The position numbers and the translations under genes are program-made. A stretch of 24,897 bases of DNA, taken from positions 1 to 24,897 of the forward strand of contig CAMNHG010000011.1 in assembly GCA_946539105.1 (NCBI GenBank), in the 5' to 3' direction. The notes under the pieces were generated by a model, which did no database searches, was not told where the DNA came from, and saw nothing but the letters and a program-made list of their open reading frames with translations. Positions 6,519 through 14,336 of the stretch are shown here, in pieces; positions within the stretch are counted from its first letter, which is position 1, and every line of letters starts with the position of its first letter. This DNA is from an uncultured Clostridia bacterium (GTDB lineage: Bacteria; Bacillota; Clostridia; Oscillospirales; Acutalibacteraceae).

Positions 6519-7874
6519 ATGACTAAAGAAATAGTAAAAAACAGAAAACCCATTATCACTTTTTTAGCAGCTCTGGGCGTTATGCTTGCCGGTATCGGAC
6601 TTTTGTTTCTTGCAGACGAAACCGTTGAATATCTATTGGTATTGTTTATTTCCGTCAGCTTGATACTGGGCGGCATTTCGTATATGATTGGCCGTTTTAT
6701 GATAAAGCGTTACCCATCGGGAATTTTAGGATTTCTGGCGTATTTGCTGGTTGCCGCCGTTTTGCTTGTGCTGCAATACTATTTTTCGATTTTAACAATC
6801 GCGCCTTGTTTATTGATAGGCTTGATTGCTATACTCGTAGGCATTGTGCGCGCGGCAATTTGCGTTAACTGTTTCGCAAACGGCTACAAGGGCGGTATAA
6901 TGAACGGTCTGTTCGCGCTTATATTAATCACTACCGGTCTGTTGCTCGCGCTGTCGCCTCTTGAAAACTTTATTACACTGCGTTATTTTATCTCCATTTA
7001 TATGATAGTCTATTCGATTACGCTGTTCGGTGATTTTTATGCCGAGGTTACCCTCACCGAGCTTGATGAGGACCGTATGAGCCGCCGTACACATATAGCA
7101 CTGCCAAACCTGATTACGGCGTTTAAAATCAAAAATATGGTCAAGGGCATTTACAAGAAAATTGACGATAAAAAATTCGAGAAAAAAATCTATGTTGAGG
7201 ATAAAGAAAACTCACCCTTTGACACGGTAAATCTTGAAATCAACCTCCATTTAACCGACCCCAAGGGAAACCAGTTCGGTCATATGGATATCGCCATCGG
7301 CGACACGGTATATTCCTACGGCACTTACGACAAGAGCAAAAACAAGCTGGGCGGCTTTGTATCTCAGGGCACATACGCGGAGATTCCCAAGCTGCCATAC
7401 TATAAGTATTGCGTAGACAACTGCCGTGATTACATAGTCAGCTACTGCGCGTGTTTTTCCGAAAAACAGCTTAATTCCGTAAAGGACAAGTTAAAAATGT
7501 TTAAGGAATACTGCGAACCGCTGGAGCTTAAAATCAGACATCCCGAGGTCACCGTGCCTAAGCCCGGCAAGCGTTACGGAGACGCCGGTGAGTTTTTGGT
7601 GCAGTTCCTTAACGCAAAGCTCTTTACGGTTGTTGACGGCTCGTTTAAGAGTTATTTCGGCGTAAACACCAACTGCGTTATGTTCGCGGACTGGCTCCTC
7701 TCGGATACCGGCATTGACGCTGTATCACACGGAGGACTTCGCACACCCGGCGCGTTTTACTATATGCTTGAAAATATGTTCCATCGCCCGAAAAACCGTA
7801 TTATCAGAAAAATATCCTATTATTCTATCGAGCACATTGATGAAGTTATACAGCTGACAAGTCAGCCCGAATAA
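6519..7874 (+). CDS. HdeD/DUF308-like membrane protein with permuted papain-like domain
   Basis: A 451-residue protein in two parts. Residues 12-172 form six closely spaced transmembrane helices with glycine-rich turns, the arrangement of HdeD/DUF308 proteins. After a charged linker, residues 240-440 form a soluble domain with GHMDIAIGDTVYSYG (His255) and, about 130 residues later, NTNCVMFADWLL (Cys386). His before Cys, with an aromatic-rich strand after the His and an F-x-x-W/L helix after the Cys, is the signature of circularly permuted NlpC/P60 or LRAT-like papain folds, which act as peptidases, amidases or acyltransferases. Substrate is unknown; topology suggests a cytoplasmic domain. The start has an AAAGGAG site. 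It is followed after 29 bases by the zinc-ribbon gene, probably cotranscribed. I have moderate confidence in the domain reading and none in the substrate. Confidence 0.65.
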   Translation: MTKEIVKNRKPIITFLAALGVMLAGIGLLFLADETVEYLLVLFISVSLILGGISYMIGRFMIKRYPSGILGFLAYLLVAAVLLVLQYYFSILTIAPCLLIGLIAILVGIVRAAICVNCFANGYKGGIMNGLFALILITTGLLLALSPLENFITLRYFISIYMIVYSITLFGDFYAEVTLTELDEDRMSRRTHIALPNLITAFKIKNMVKGIYKKIDDKKFEKKIYVEDKENSPFDTVNLEINLHLTDPKGNQFGHMDIAIGDTVYSYGTYDKSKNKLGGFVSQGTYAEIPKLPYYKYCVDNCRDYIVSYCACFSEKQLNSVKDKLKMFKEYCEPLELKIRHPEVTVPKPGKRYGDAGEFLVQFLNAKLFTVVDGSFKSYFGVNTNCVMFADWLLSDTGIDAVSHGGLRTPGAFYYMLENMFHRPKNRIIRKISYYSIEHIDEVIQLTSQPE

Positions 7875-7903
7875 TATAACAACATAAATTTACGGAGGTT
7901 ATT

Positions 7904-8425
7904 ATGAGAAGAGATTTAGTTTATTTTTACCCTGTTCCGATGAAACTTGTTTATGACGCGTTTTATAACGCCGCCGGACAAAAATTCGGCAAAAACTGTA
8001 AAGCCGACCCGTTCAAAACCTTGCAGTTCGGACTCAACTATTCTTTTAAGTACAATATGAACGGAGGCTCGGTCACAGCGCACTTTATGCCCTTCCAAAA
8101 CGGCACCGCGGTCAACCTGAGATATACTATTATACAGGCTTTCGGCGCGCGATATAAAGCACACGCGCAGGACCTAACAAAGCACGTTGACGGTTTATTG
8201 GGAACGAGGGGATCTATGATTCAGCTTAATATTCAGCAGTTTCTGGATTATGAGAAAAGAACTCCGTCAGGTGTTCTTCCGGAACAGCAAGCCCCCGTAC
8301 AGCAAATGCCGCCTCAGCAGCAGACGCCTACTCAGCAGGCTCAGCCGGGCTTCTGCACAAAGTGCGGTACTCCCGTTACTCCGGGAAATAAATTCTGCAT
8401 AAAATGCGGCAACAAACTGTTTTAA
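7904..8425 (+). CDS. Zinc-ribbon protein of unknown function
   Basis: A 173-residue protein starting at ATG 7904 behind GGAGG. The first 120 residues form a compact alpha/beta domain with no motif I recognise. A Pro/Gln-rich linker (about 125-147) follows, then a C-terminal zinc ribbon with two CxxC knuckles (FCTKCG and FCIKCG), the form found as a zinc-ribbon tail on many Firmicutes membrane and regulatory proteins. There is no signal peptide or membrane segment, so it is probably cytoplasmic. It is the second gene of a pair with the membrane papain-like protein upstream, 29 bases apart, and a terminator follows. A role as a partner of that protein is inferred from position only. Confidence 0.65.
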   Translation: MRRDLVYFYPVPMKLVYDAFYNAAGQKFGKNCKADPFKTLQFGLNYSFKYNMNGGSVTAHFMPFQNGTAVNLRYTIIQAFGARYKAHAQDLTKHVDGLLGTRGSMIQLNIQQFLDYEKRTPSGVLPEQQAPVQQMPPQQQTPTQQAQPGFCTKCGTPVTPGNKFCIKCGNKLF

Positions 8426-8446
8426 TCCGAATAAAATCATTTAAAT

Positions 8447-8474
8447 CGCGTCTGCAAAGGCGCGTTTTATTTTT
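8447..8474 (+). terminator. Rho-independent terminator
   Basis: A 7-bp stem (8447-8453 with 8458-8464, one G-T wobble) closed by a GCAA tetraloop is followed by TTTTATTTTT. It ends the zinc-ribbon transcript. Confidence 0.75.
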
Positions 8475-8534
8475 CAAAAAATAATTTGTAATTATCATAC
8501 ATTTTTTTGATTTATATTTTAGTTAAAGTGTACA

Positions 8535-8563
8535 TTTAATTCGACATAATTTTCAGGTATAAT
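8535..8563 (+). promoter_or_regulatory. Possible promoter for the cysteine synthase gene
   Basis: A perfect -10 TATAAT lies at 8558-8563, 36 bases before the start codon. The hexamer 17 bases upstream (TTTAAT, 8535-8540) is a poor -35, so the promoter may need an activator. No T-box or other cysteine-responsive leader is visible in the 174-base gap. Confidence 0.45.
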
Positions 8564-8599
8564 TAATAAGATATATTATAAGCTGAAAGGTAATTAACT

Positions 8600-9529
8600 A
8601 TGATTTTCAACAACGTACTTGAGGCGGTAGGACAAACGCCTCTTATAAAATTAAACCGAATGCCCGAACCGGGCAGTGCCGATATTCTTGTAAAGTTTGA
8701 GGCACTCAACGTTGGCGGTTCAATTAAAACCCGCACAGCTCTGAATATGATAGAGCAGGCTGAAAAAGAGGGCTTGATTGACAAGGACAGCATTATTGTT
8801 GAGCCGACCAGCGGAAACCAGGGAATCGGACTCGCGCTTGTCGGCGCGGTTAAGGGCTACCGCACAATTATTATTATGCCGGACTCGGTCAGCGAGGAAA
8901 GGCGCAAGCTGATCCGCCACTACGGTGCGGAGGTTAAGCTGATTCACGACGCCGGAGATATTGGCGCGTGCATTGACGAATGCCTGCAGACGGCACTTAA
9001 AATGAAGGAAAAAAGCGACAAGGTGTTTGTTCCCCAGCAATTCGCTAACATCAATAATGTAAAGGCTCACAAGTGTTATACCGCGCTTGAGATTATGCAG
9101 CAGTGTGCCGCCCCGATTGACGGCTTTTGCTCCGGCATAGGTACAGGAGGCACAATCACCGGTATCGGCGAAGTGCTGAAGGCACAGTACCCCGAGATCG
9201 AGATTTGGGCGGTTGAACCCGAAAACGCGGCTATCCTTGCCGGAGGTACAATCGGAACTCACCTGCAAATGGGCATTGGCGACGGCATTATCCCCGATAT
9301 TCTGAACCGCGAGATTTACGATGAAATATACGTTGTCACTGACGAGGAAGCACTTAACACCGCAAAGCGGCTTGCGCGCGAGGAAGGACTTATGTGCGGA
9401 ATATCAAGCGGCACAAACGTCGCGGCGGCACTTAAACTGGCTAAAAAGTTGGGAAAGGGCAAGACGGTAGTCACCGTCCTCCCCGACACCGCGGAAAGAT
9501 ATTTTTCAACCCCTCTGTTTGAGGAATAA
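8600..9529 (+). CDS. cysK: PLP-dependent cysteine synthase family protein
   Basis: A 309-residue fold-type II PLP enzyme of the CysK/CBS family, which makes cysteine from O-acetylserine and sulfide. It shows the N-terminal VGQTPLIKL block, the PLP lysine Lys43 (GGSIKTR), the substrate loop PTSGNQG (69-75), the phosphate-binding loop GTGGT (181-185) and the C-terminal PDTAERYFSTPLF. Length is normal. Two positions differ from classical CysK: KDR is KTR after the PLP lysine, and SGNTG is SGNQG in the loop that holds the substrate carboxylate. The enzyme may therefore be a divergent subgroup with another amino-acid substrate or a desulfhydrase or lanthionine-forming role. The gene lies 57 bases before a YwaF-like gene with no terminator between. 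Symbol given by family only. Confidence 0.85.
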   Translation: MIFNNVLEAVGQTPLIKLNRMPEPGSADILVKFEALNVGGSIKTRTALNMIEQAEKEGLIDKDSIIVEPTSGNQGIGLALVGAVKGYRTIIIMPDSVSEERRKLIRHYGAEVKLIHDAGDIGACIDECLQTALKMKEKSDKVFVPQQFANINNVKAHKCYTALEIMQQCAAPIDGFCSGIGTGGTITGIGEVLKAQYPEIEIWAVEPENAAILAGGTIGTHLQMGIGDGIIPDILNREIYDEIYVVTDEEALNTAKRLAREEGLMCGISSGTNVAAALKLAKKLGKGKTVVTVLPDTAERYFSTPLFEE

Positions 9530-9586
9530 GCACCGGCACAAAACGTTTTATAAGCTATCCGCCGATAACCGCAAAGGAGAAAAGTC

Positions 9587-10411
9587 GTGAATGTATTTGG
9601 AAAAATTCTCTATTTTTTATCCGCTCAAATGCAAAGGCCGCAGGGATATCAGCTTTTTCACATAATCAGCATTGTTACGGTTCTGTTTTGCACTGCGGTA
9701 TTCTGTGTTATCTTTCGCAAAGCGTCGGCTAAAACGGAAAAAAACCTTTTAATGTCCGCGTGGGGCGTGCTCGTCTTGTTCGAAATTTACAAGCAGCTCG
9801 TATTCTCGGTTCAGTTCGGCGAGACCGTCACCTGGGAATATCGGTGGGATTCGTTTCCGTTTCAGTTTTGTTCATCTCCGCTTTATGTTTTGCCGCTGGC
9901 GGCATTACCGAAAAGCGAAAAAATACGCGATGTTGTGCGGATATTTTTGGCAACCTTCTCGTTATTTGCCGGTCTGGCTGTGATTTTTTATCCGGACGAT
10001 GTTTTTTCTACATATGTCGGCGTAAACATTCAGACAATGACTCACCACGGAATTATGGTAATTTTAGGAGTTTTCTTAGGCTGCAGACTCACCCGGGAAG
10101 GAAAGATGATAATTCGTCTGTTCTTGAAATCGGCGTTGCTTTTTGCCGGACTGGTTTTAATCGCGCTGATTATGAACATCGCCGCGCCGATGGTTACGGA
10201 TATGACGTTCAATATGTTTTTTATCGGTCCTAATTTCCCCTGCCATCTGGTTTTTTTGAATGTTATTTATTTAAATGTTCCCTACCCCCTGTTTTTATTA
10301 ATCTACATTCTTGGATTTACGTCGGTTGCGTTCCTTATTTTTTGGCTGCACCGTTTGGTGTGGTCCCTTGGCGGCAAAAACGCGCAAATTCAAGCTGAAA
10401 ATCAAGTATAA
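9587..10411 (+). CDS. YwaF/TMEM164-like integral membrane protein
   Basis: A 274-residue protein read from GTG 9587, chosen because AAAGGAG (9573-9579) precedes it by 7 bases. About seven transmembrane helices are visible. Two features recall the YwaF (TIGR02206)/TMEM164 family: FPFQFCSSPLYVLPL at the start of one helix, with a conserved polar-Cys motif, and TMTHHGIMVILGVFL with paired histidines in another. Vertebrate TMEM164 is an acyltransferase acting on ether phospholipids; a lipid-acyl role here would be inference, and bacterial members are mostly uncharacterised. It probably shares a transcript with cysK and ends at a strong terminator (10421-10458). Confidence 0.6.
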   Translation: MNVFGKILYFLSAQMQRPQGYQLFHIISIVTVLFCTAVFCVIFRKASAKTEKNLLMSAWGVLVLFEIYKQLVFSVQFGETVTWEYRWDSFPFQFCSSPLYVLPLAALPKSEKIRDVVRIFLATFSLFAGLAVIFYPDDVFSTYVGVNIQTMTHHGIMVILGVFLGCRLTREGKMIIRLFLKSALLFAGLVLIALIMNIAAPMVTDMTFNMFFIGPNFPCHLVFLNVIYLNVPYPLFLLIYILGFTSVAFLIFWLHRLVWSLGGKNAQIQAENQV

Positions 10412-10420
10412 AACAGTATA

Positions 10421-10458
10421 AAAATGCGGAAGCGTTCACTTTACGCTTCCGCATTTTT
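10421..10458 (+). terminator. Strong Rho-independent terminator
   Basis: A perfect 15-bp stem (10421-10435 with 10443-10457) and 7-nt loop, with A-run and T-run ends, so it could act in both directions. It closes the cysK-YwaF unit. Confidence 0.92.
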
Positions 10459-10495
10459 CTGTATTGCCATTATCAATTACATCTCTGTAATAAAG

Positions 10496-10525
10496 TTGAA
10501 ATACACCATTGAAATATGGTAAAAT
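10496..10525 (+). promoter_or_regulatory. Promoter for the Big_2/NlpC-like gene
   Basis: A -35 TTGAAA (10496-10501) and -10 TAAAAT (10520-10525) are separated by 18 bases, 37 bases before the chosen start codon at 10563. Confidence 0.55.
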
Positions 10526-10562
10526 TACTTTGATAATATAAAAAATTATAGGGGTGCAATTT

Positions 10563-13295
10563 ATGAAAAAAGTTGTTATCAGAGTTACCGCCATTGCTGT
10601 TGCGGTACTGCTTGTGGCTTCAATCGCGTTTATCGCGGTTTCCACCTACAGGGCAGCTACAAAATCTCTATATCTCAGCGCGAAATCTCTGTTTATCAGC
10701 GTAGGAGATACAGTTGACATCAACTCGTTTTATACCGACGGTTCGTCAACAAGCAAGGTTGCTTACTACAGCAACAATTCAAATATAGCCAGAATTGAGC
10801 GCGGCGGCGGTTTCCTTACCGCAGTCGGAGCGGGCAGCACTACTATTTACGCTCAGGACACCGTATCGGGTCACAAGGTTACCTGCACGGTTACTGTAGC
10901 GTCAGGATATGTTCCCGTTACAACCGATAACGTTGTTAACACCCTGCACAAGGGCTACAGAGGCTTTTGTGATGTGCTCGGAATTAACTGGAACACATAC
11001 CAGCAGTGGATGAAGGACCGCGACAACACCGGAAAATATCCGAATTATTACCTTGGTACTCCGTTTGACAACGACGGCGACTACCGTATGCCTAACGGCG
11101 ACAGAAGCAGCAAGTACGCCACCGGCAACTACGGACTGCCCACAACCGAGCCTGTTACAAACTGCACCGGCTTTGTTTGGCACGTACTGCAGAGCGTTTC
11201 GAGCAAAAAGTACCTTGTTCCTGCCGAGACCGGCTGGGTTACGCTTTACCGCGACTACAGCATCAGCCGTTATTACTTTGACAGCAAGGCAGTAATGCTC
11301 AACTCCGGTCTGCTCGAAAAGGGCGATATTATCTGGCAGTTTGTTACCGACTCCGAGTACTACGGCAGCGGCTACAACCACATCGGTATTTATTACGGCA
11401 ACGGTCATTCCGACGTATTCTGGCACTCAACAACCCCTGAAAACCATATTACCGAAATTCGCGGAGCGGGCAGACCCGTTACCTTCTTTGTAGTATTAAA
11501 GGCAAGGGCTTCTATCCCCTTCACACTTAACCGCAGCTCAGCCACATACGGCGCAGGCGAGGTAGGCACTCTGTTCGCGACAGCTTACGACAAGCGTTAC
11601 ACTCCTGTTTATACCTCGAACAACCCGAATGTAGCTTATGCTAAAAACGGCAAAATCTACACCAATAAGGTCGGCACAGCCACAATTACCGCAACCTGCG
11701 GAAATCAAAAGGCTTACTGCACCGTAAAGGTAATTAAAGCTCCTACAAAGCTAAATATTAACTGTACTCAGCGAACGCTGGGCATAGGCGAAACGTACGA
11801 CTTCAACACCTCGTTCCTGTCCGGAGAGGGCTGCGCGAGCGTCGCTTACAAATCGAGCAACCCGAAGGTTTGCGCGGTTATCGCAAACGGCGGAATAGTC
11901 AAGGCGACCGGCGTAGGTACGGCTACGATAACGGCCTATGTATTTAACGGAGTCCACGTTGACGCCACGGTCACTGTTGGCAGAGCTCCTACAAAGATTT
12001 ACCTTAACCGCACAAACTTCTACCTGGGAGTCGGAGAGAGCTTTGATATTAACGCCAGCATCCCCGCAGGAGAAAAGACCTCGTGGATAACATATACCAG
12101 CAGCAACCCGAAAGTTGCCACTGTCGGCAAATACAACTGCCTGACAAAGGGTATTTCACCCGGAACAATCACCGTTACGGCTACAGCCTACAACGGCGTT
12201 AAGACCACAACTCGCGTAACCGTTGTTAAAGCTCCCACAAAGCTGCTTATCAACACACCCAAGCGCATTATGGGCGAAGGCGAAAACTTCCAGTTCTTCT
12301 GCAAATTCCTCAAGGGCGAGGGCACGGGAATTGTCAAGTACACCTCAAGCGATCCTTCGGTTTGCGAGATTAACCCCACAAGCGGACTTGCAAAGGCAAA
12401 GGGCAAGGGTACGGCTACCATCACCGCTTCGGTTTATAACGGAGTAAAGGTTACTTCTCAGGCGGTAGTTATGGATCCCGCGACCGATGTTATTATGAAC
12501 AGCGGCGACAGAATTATGGGTCTGGGCGAAAAGTTTGACTTTGACGCTTGGCTGCCGCTCGGTCAGGGCACAACAAGCCTGCTCTACTCTTCCTCCAACT
12601 CCAACGTTGTAAACGTTGCCGCTGCCGGAGGAGTCGCAACCGCCAAGGGACGCGGAAACGCCAAGGTAACAGCTAAGGCCGGCAACGGCGTAAGCAGATC
12701 TGTTGACATAACGGTCAAATACGCTCCTACCAAGCTGATACTCAACGCAACCGAGGTTACCATTGCAAAGGGCGAAACCTTTGACTTTAACCACTTCTTC
12801 TTAGGCGGTCAGGGTACCTCGTCGGTACGCTATTACTCATACAAGCCTGAAATTGCGGATATCACCGAAAAGGACGGCGTTGTTACCGGCAAGGAAACAG
12901 GAACAGTTATTGTTTGCTGCAAAGCGTATAACGGAGTTTACACATATATGCGCGTAAACGTTCTTGACGCGCCCGAGGAATTTAGCCTCAGCGATGAGGA
13001 AATCACCCTTAATGTCGGAGAATTTTGCAATATTGAGGCTTTGATGCCCGAGGGCACTGTAAGCCGCAAGCTCACTTTTGTATCATCCGATCCCGAGGTT
13101 GCGTCGGTAACCGCTCCCGGCGGAAGCACTTTGGGCACTATCACCGCGATAGCCGAGGGTAAAACGGAAATTACCGTTACAACCTTTAACGGACTGAGCA
13201 AAACCTGTGTTGTTAACGTTGTCCTCCCCGAGCCTGAGTCTGAACCGGAGGAAAGCGTCGAAGCAACCGGCTCTACCGATACAAACAACCCTTAA
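10563..13295 (+). CDS. Secreted NlpC/P60-like cysteine hydrolase with eight Big_2 repeats
   Basis: A 910-residue exported protein. I chose ATG 10563 because AGGGGTG (10550-10556) precedes it; a GTG at 10554 lies inside that site. A signal or anchor helix spans about residues 4-28. One Big_2 immunoglobulin-like domain (about 35-113) precedes an NlpC/P60-like domain (about 117-315) with Cys201 in TNCTGFVWHVL and His273 in NHIGIYYGNG. Seven more Big_2 repeats of about 80 residues follow to about 888; each begins with a PTKLxLN-like strand, has YxSSNPxV in the middle and ends GTATITAxxxNGV. The tail is Glu/Pro-rich with no sorting signal or dockerin. Known relatives of the catalytic domain cleave peptidoglycan peptides or amides; Big_2 domains usually act as surface spacers or adhesins. 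The next gene, a small membrane protein, starts 16 bases later. Confidence 0.85.
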   Translation: MKKVVIRVTAIAVAVLLVASIAFIAVSTYRAATKSLYLSAKSLFISVGDTVDINSFYTDGSSTSKVAYYSNNSNIARIERGGGFLTAVGAGSTTIYAQDTVSGHKVTCTVTVASGYVPVTTDNVVNTLHKGYRGFCDVLGINWNTYQQWMKDRDNTGKYPNYYLGTPFDNDGDYRMPNGDRSSKYATGNYGLPTTEPVTNCTGFVWHVLQSVSSKKYLVPAETGWVTLYRDYSISRYYFDSKAVMLNSGLLEKGDIIWQFVTDSEYYGSGYNHIGIYYGNGHSDVFWHSTTPENHITEIRGAGRPVTFFVVLKARASIPFTLNRSSATYGAGEVGTLFATAYDKRYTPVYTSNNPNVAYAKNGKIYTNKVGTATITATCGNQKAYCTVKVIKAPTKLNINCTQRTLGIGETYDFNTSFLSGEGCASVAYKSSNPKVCAVIANGGIVKATGVGTATITAYVFNGVHVDATVTVGRAPTKIYLNRTNFYLGVGESFDINASIPAGEKTSWITYTSSNPKVATVGKYNCLTKGISPGTITVTATAYNGVKTTTRVTVVKAPTKLLINTPKRIMGEGENFQFFCKFLKGEGTGIVKYTSSDPSVCEINPTSGLAKAKGKGTATITASVYNGVKVTSQAVVMDPATDVIMNSGDRIMGLGEKFDFDAWLPLGQGTTSLLYSSSNSNVVNVAAAGGVATAKGRGNAKVTAKAGNGVSRSVDITVKYAPTKLILNATEVTIAKGETFDFNHFFLGGQGTSSVRYYSYKPEIADITEKDGVVTGKETGTVIVCCKAYNGVYTYMRVNVLDAPEEFSLSDEEITLNVGEFCNIEALMPEGTVSRKLTFVSSDPEVASVTAPGGSTLGTITAIAEGKTEITVTTFNGLSKTCVVNVVLPEPESEPEESVEATGSTDTNNP

Positions 13296-13311
13296 TCACA
13301 AAGGAGCCTGT

Positions 13312-13527
13312 ATGAAATTCAGTACAAAAATTTCCGGAATAATTTTTAGTATTACCACTGCTATCGCGCTGTTAAGCGCGGGTTGCCTTAACGCCTTCGC
13401 ACTGGGAACCACACCGGTAAGCGCGAACGAAAGCAAGGTATCCGTCTGGATTTTTGCGATAATAATTGCGTTGGCGGCTATCGCCGGAATTGTATATTTT
13501 ATAATTCAGCACAAGAACAAGAAGTAA
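13312..13527 (+). CDS. Small exported membrane protein paired with the Big_2 protein
   Basis: A 71-residue protein from ATG 13312 behind AAAGGAG (13300-13306). An N-terminal signal-like helix (about 5-28, ending GCLNAFA) is followed by about 18 polar residues and a second helix (about 44-64) with a basic tail (HKNKK). The mature form would be a short outside peptide anchored by its C-terminal helix. The spacing after the Big_2 gene (16 bases) implies cotranscription and perhaps a role in holding or exporting that protein. The Cys in LLSAGC could be a weak lipobox, but the -3 residue is Ser, not Leu. No family is recognised. Confidence 0.65.
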   Translation: MKFSTKISGIIFSITTAIALLSAGCLNAFALGTTPVSANESKVSVWIFAIIIALAAIAGIVYFIIQHKNKK

Positions 13528-13609
13528 TTATTCCGATGGCGTTCGCTTTTTATACAAATCTATAATTTATATTTTGTGCAACTTTTCGCAATTATTTTTC
13601 AAATTATTA

Positions 13610-13638
13610 TTTACAAAAATTAAAACCTGTGATAGAAT
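13610..13638 (+). promoter_or_regulatory. Promoter for the SPKTG surface protein
   Basis: A -35 TTTACA (13610-13615, 5 of 6) and -10 TAGAAT (13633-13638, 5 of 6) have a 17-base spacer, 55 bases before the start codon. Confidence 0.72.
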
Positions 13639-13693
13639 AGACAATGTAAAGTTATATACTTTGTCATATTATATGAAAACGGAGGTTTTTATT

Positions 13694-14191
13694 ATGAAAA
13701 AAACTCTTGCTATACTAGTTGCTGTGCTCGTTATCGCGCTGTCGGTAATCCCTGCTTTCGCGGCTGAAAACAATGTTGTCAGCCCCAAAGCTACGGTTGC
13801 TGACTATCAAGTTATAATTATTCCCGCTGGCGGCGGAACTTATGACTTTATCTATAAGACTCCCGTTGATGACGACGGCAAACAGACAATTCATTTTTCA
13901 GCGAAGCCCGACGACGGATATAAGTTCACGGGATGGACTATCGACGGTGAATATACTCCTCTCGGAAAGCTCACCGACGCTGAGCTTGACTTAATTGTTT
14001 CCAGCGACATCAAGGTTACACCGAATTTTGAAAAAATCGGAAGCGATGGAACAACCGAAAAAAAAGACACTAAGGTTGATACCAGCTCAAAGTCACCTAA
14101 GACCGGTACAAACTATATCTATGTTGGCATTGCTTCAGTAGCACTTATCGGTTTGCTGTTAGTAGCAAAGAAAAGTTTTTACAAAAAGTAA
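13694..14191 (+). CDS. Secreted protein with SPKTG sortase-type cell-wall anchor
   Basis: A 165-residue protein. ATG 13694 is preferred over upstream in-frame codons because GGAGG (13681-13685) lies 8 bases before it and a clean signal peptide starts there (MKKTLAILV to AFAAEN). The mature part contains IIPAGGGTYDFIY and GYKFTGWTIDGEY, which resemble InlB-type beta-repeat domains (the G-[YH]-x-F-x-G-W motif). The C-terminus has SPKTG, a hydrophobic stretch of about 20 residues and a basic end (KKSFYKK), the layout of a sortase substrate with Ser in place of Leu. No sortase gene lies in the window. It is transcribed alone, between a good promoter and a strong terminator. Function is probably a small wall-bound surface protein. 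Confidence 0.75.
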   Translation: MKKTLAILVAVLVIALSVIPAFAAENNVVSPKATVADYQVIIIPAGGGTYDFIYKTPVDDDGKQTIHFSAKPDDGYKFTGWTIDGEYTPLGKLTDAELDLIVSSDIKVTPNFEKIGSDGTTEKKDTKVDTSSKSPKTGTNYIYVGIASVALIGLLLVAKKSFYKK

Positions 14192-14204
14192 TTAACCATT
14201 TATA

Positions 14205-14236
14205 AAAAAGAGGAACGGAGTACCGTTCCTCTTTTT
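14205..14236 (+). terminator. Strong Rho-independent terminator
   Basis: A perfect 14-bp stem (14205-14218 with 14223-14236) with an AGTA loop; the descending arm ends in five T residues. It separates the surface-protein gene from the LCP gene. Confidence 0.92.
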
Positions 14237-14260
14237 GTTTGTGATTCTCCTTCTCTGTTG

Positions 14261-14289
14261 TTGACACAATAAGCATAAAATGGTAGAAT
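14261..14289 (+). promoter_or_regulatory. Promoter for the LCP gene
   Basis: A perfect -35 TTGACA (14261-14266) and -10 TAGAAT (14284-14289, 5 of 6) have a 17-base spacer, giving a likely strong constitutive promoter. ilvD may be read from it too, since no promoter is visible in the 21-base gap before ilvD. Confidence 0.82.
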
Positions 14290-14336
14290 AACAATATATA
14301 TGCACAATTCTATTTTTTTATAAAAAGAAGGATACT

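Noticed and set aside
6364..8546. Shared TTAATTCGACA word upstream of two genes (6364-6374 and 8536-8546)
   Set aside because: It is only 11 exact bases, mostly AT, with no symmetry and different placement relative to the promoters; chance cannot be excluded.
8720..9268. 182-codon minus-strand open frame
   Set aside because: It is antisense to the conserved cysteine synthase gene with no supporting start signal.
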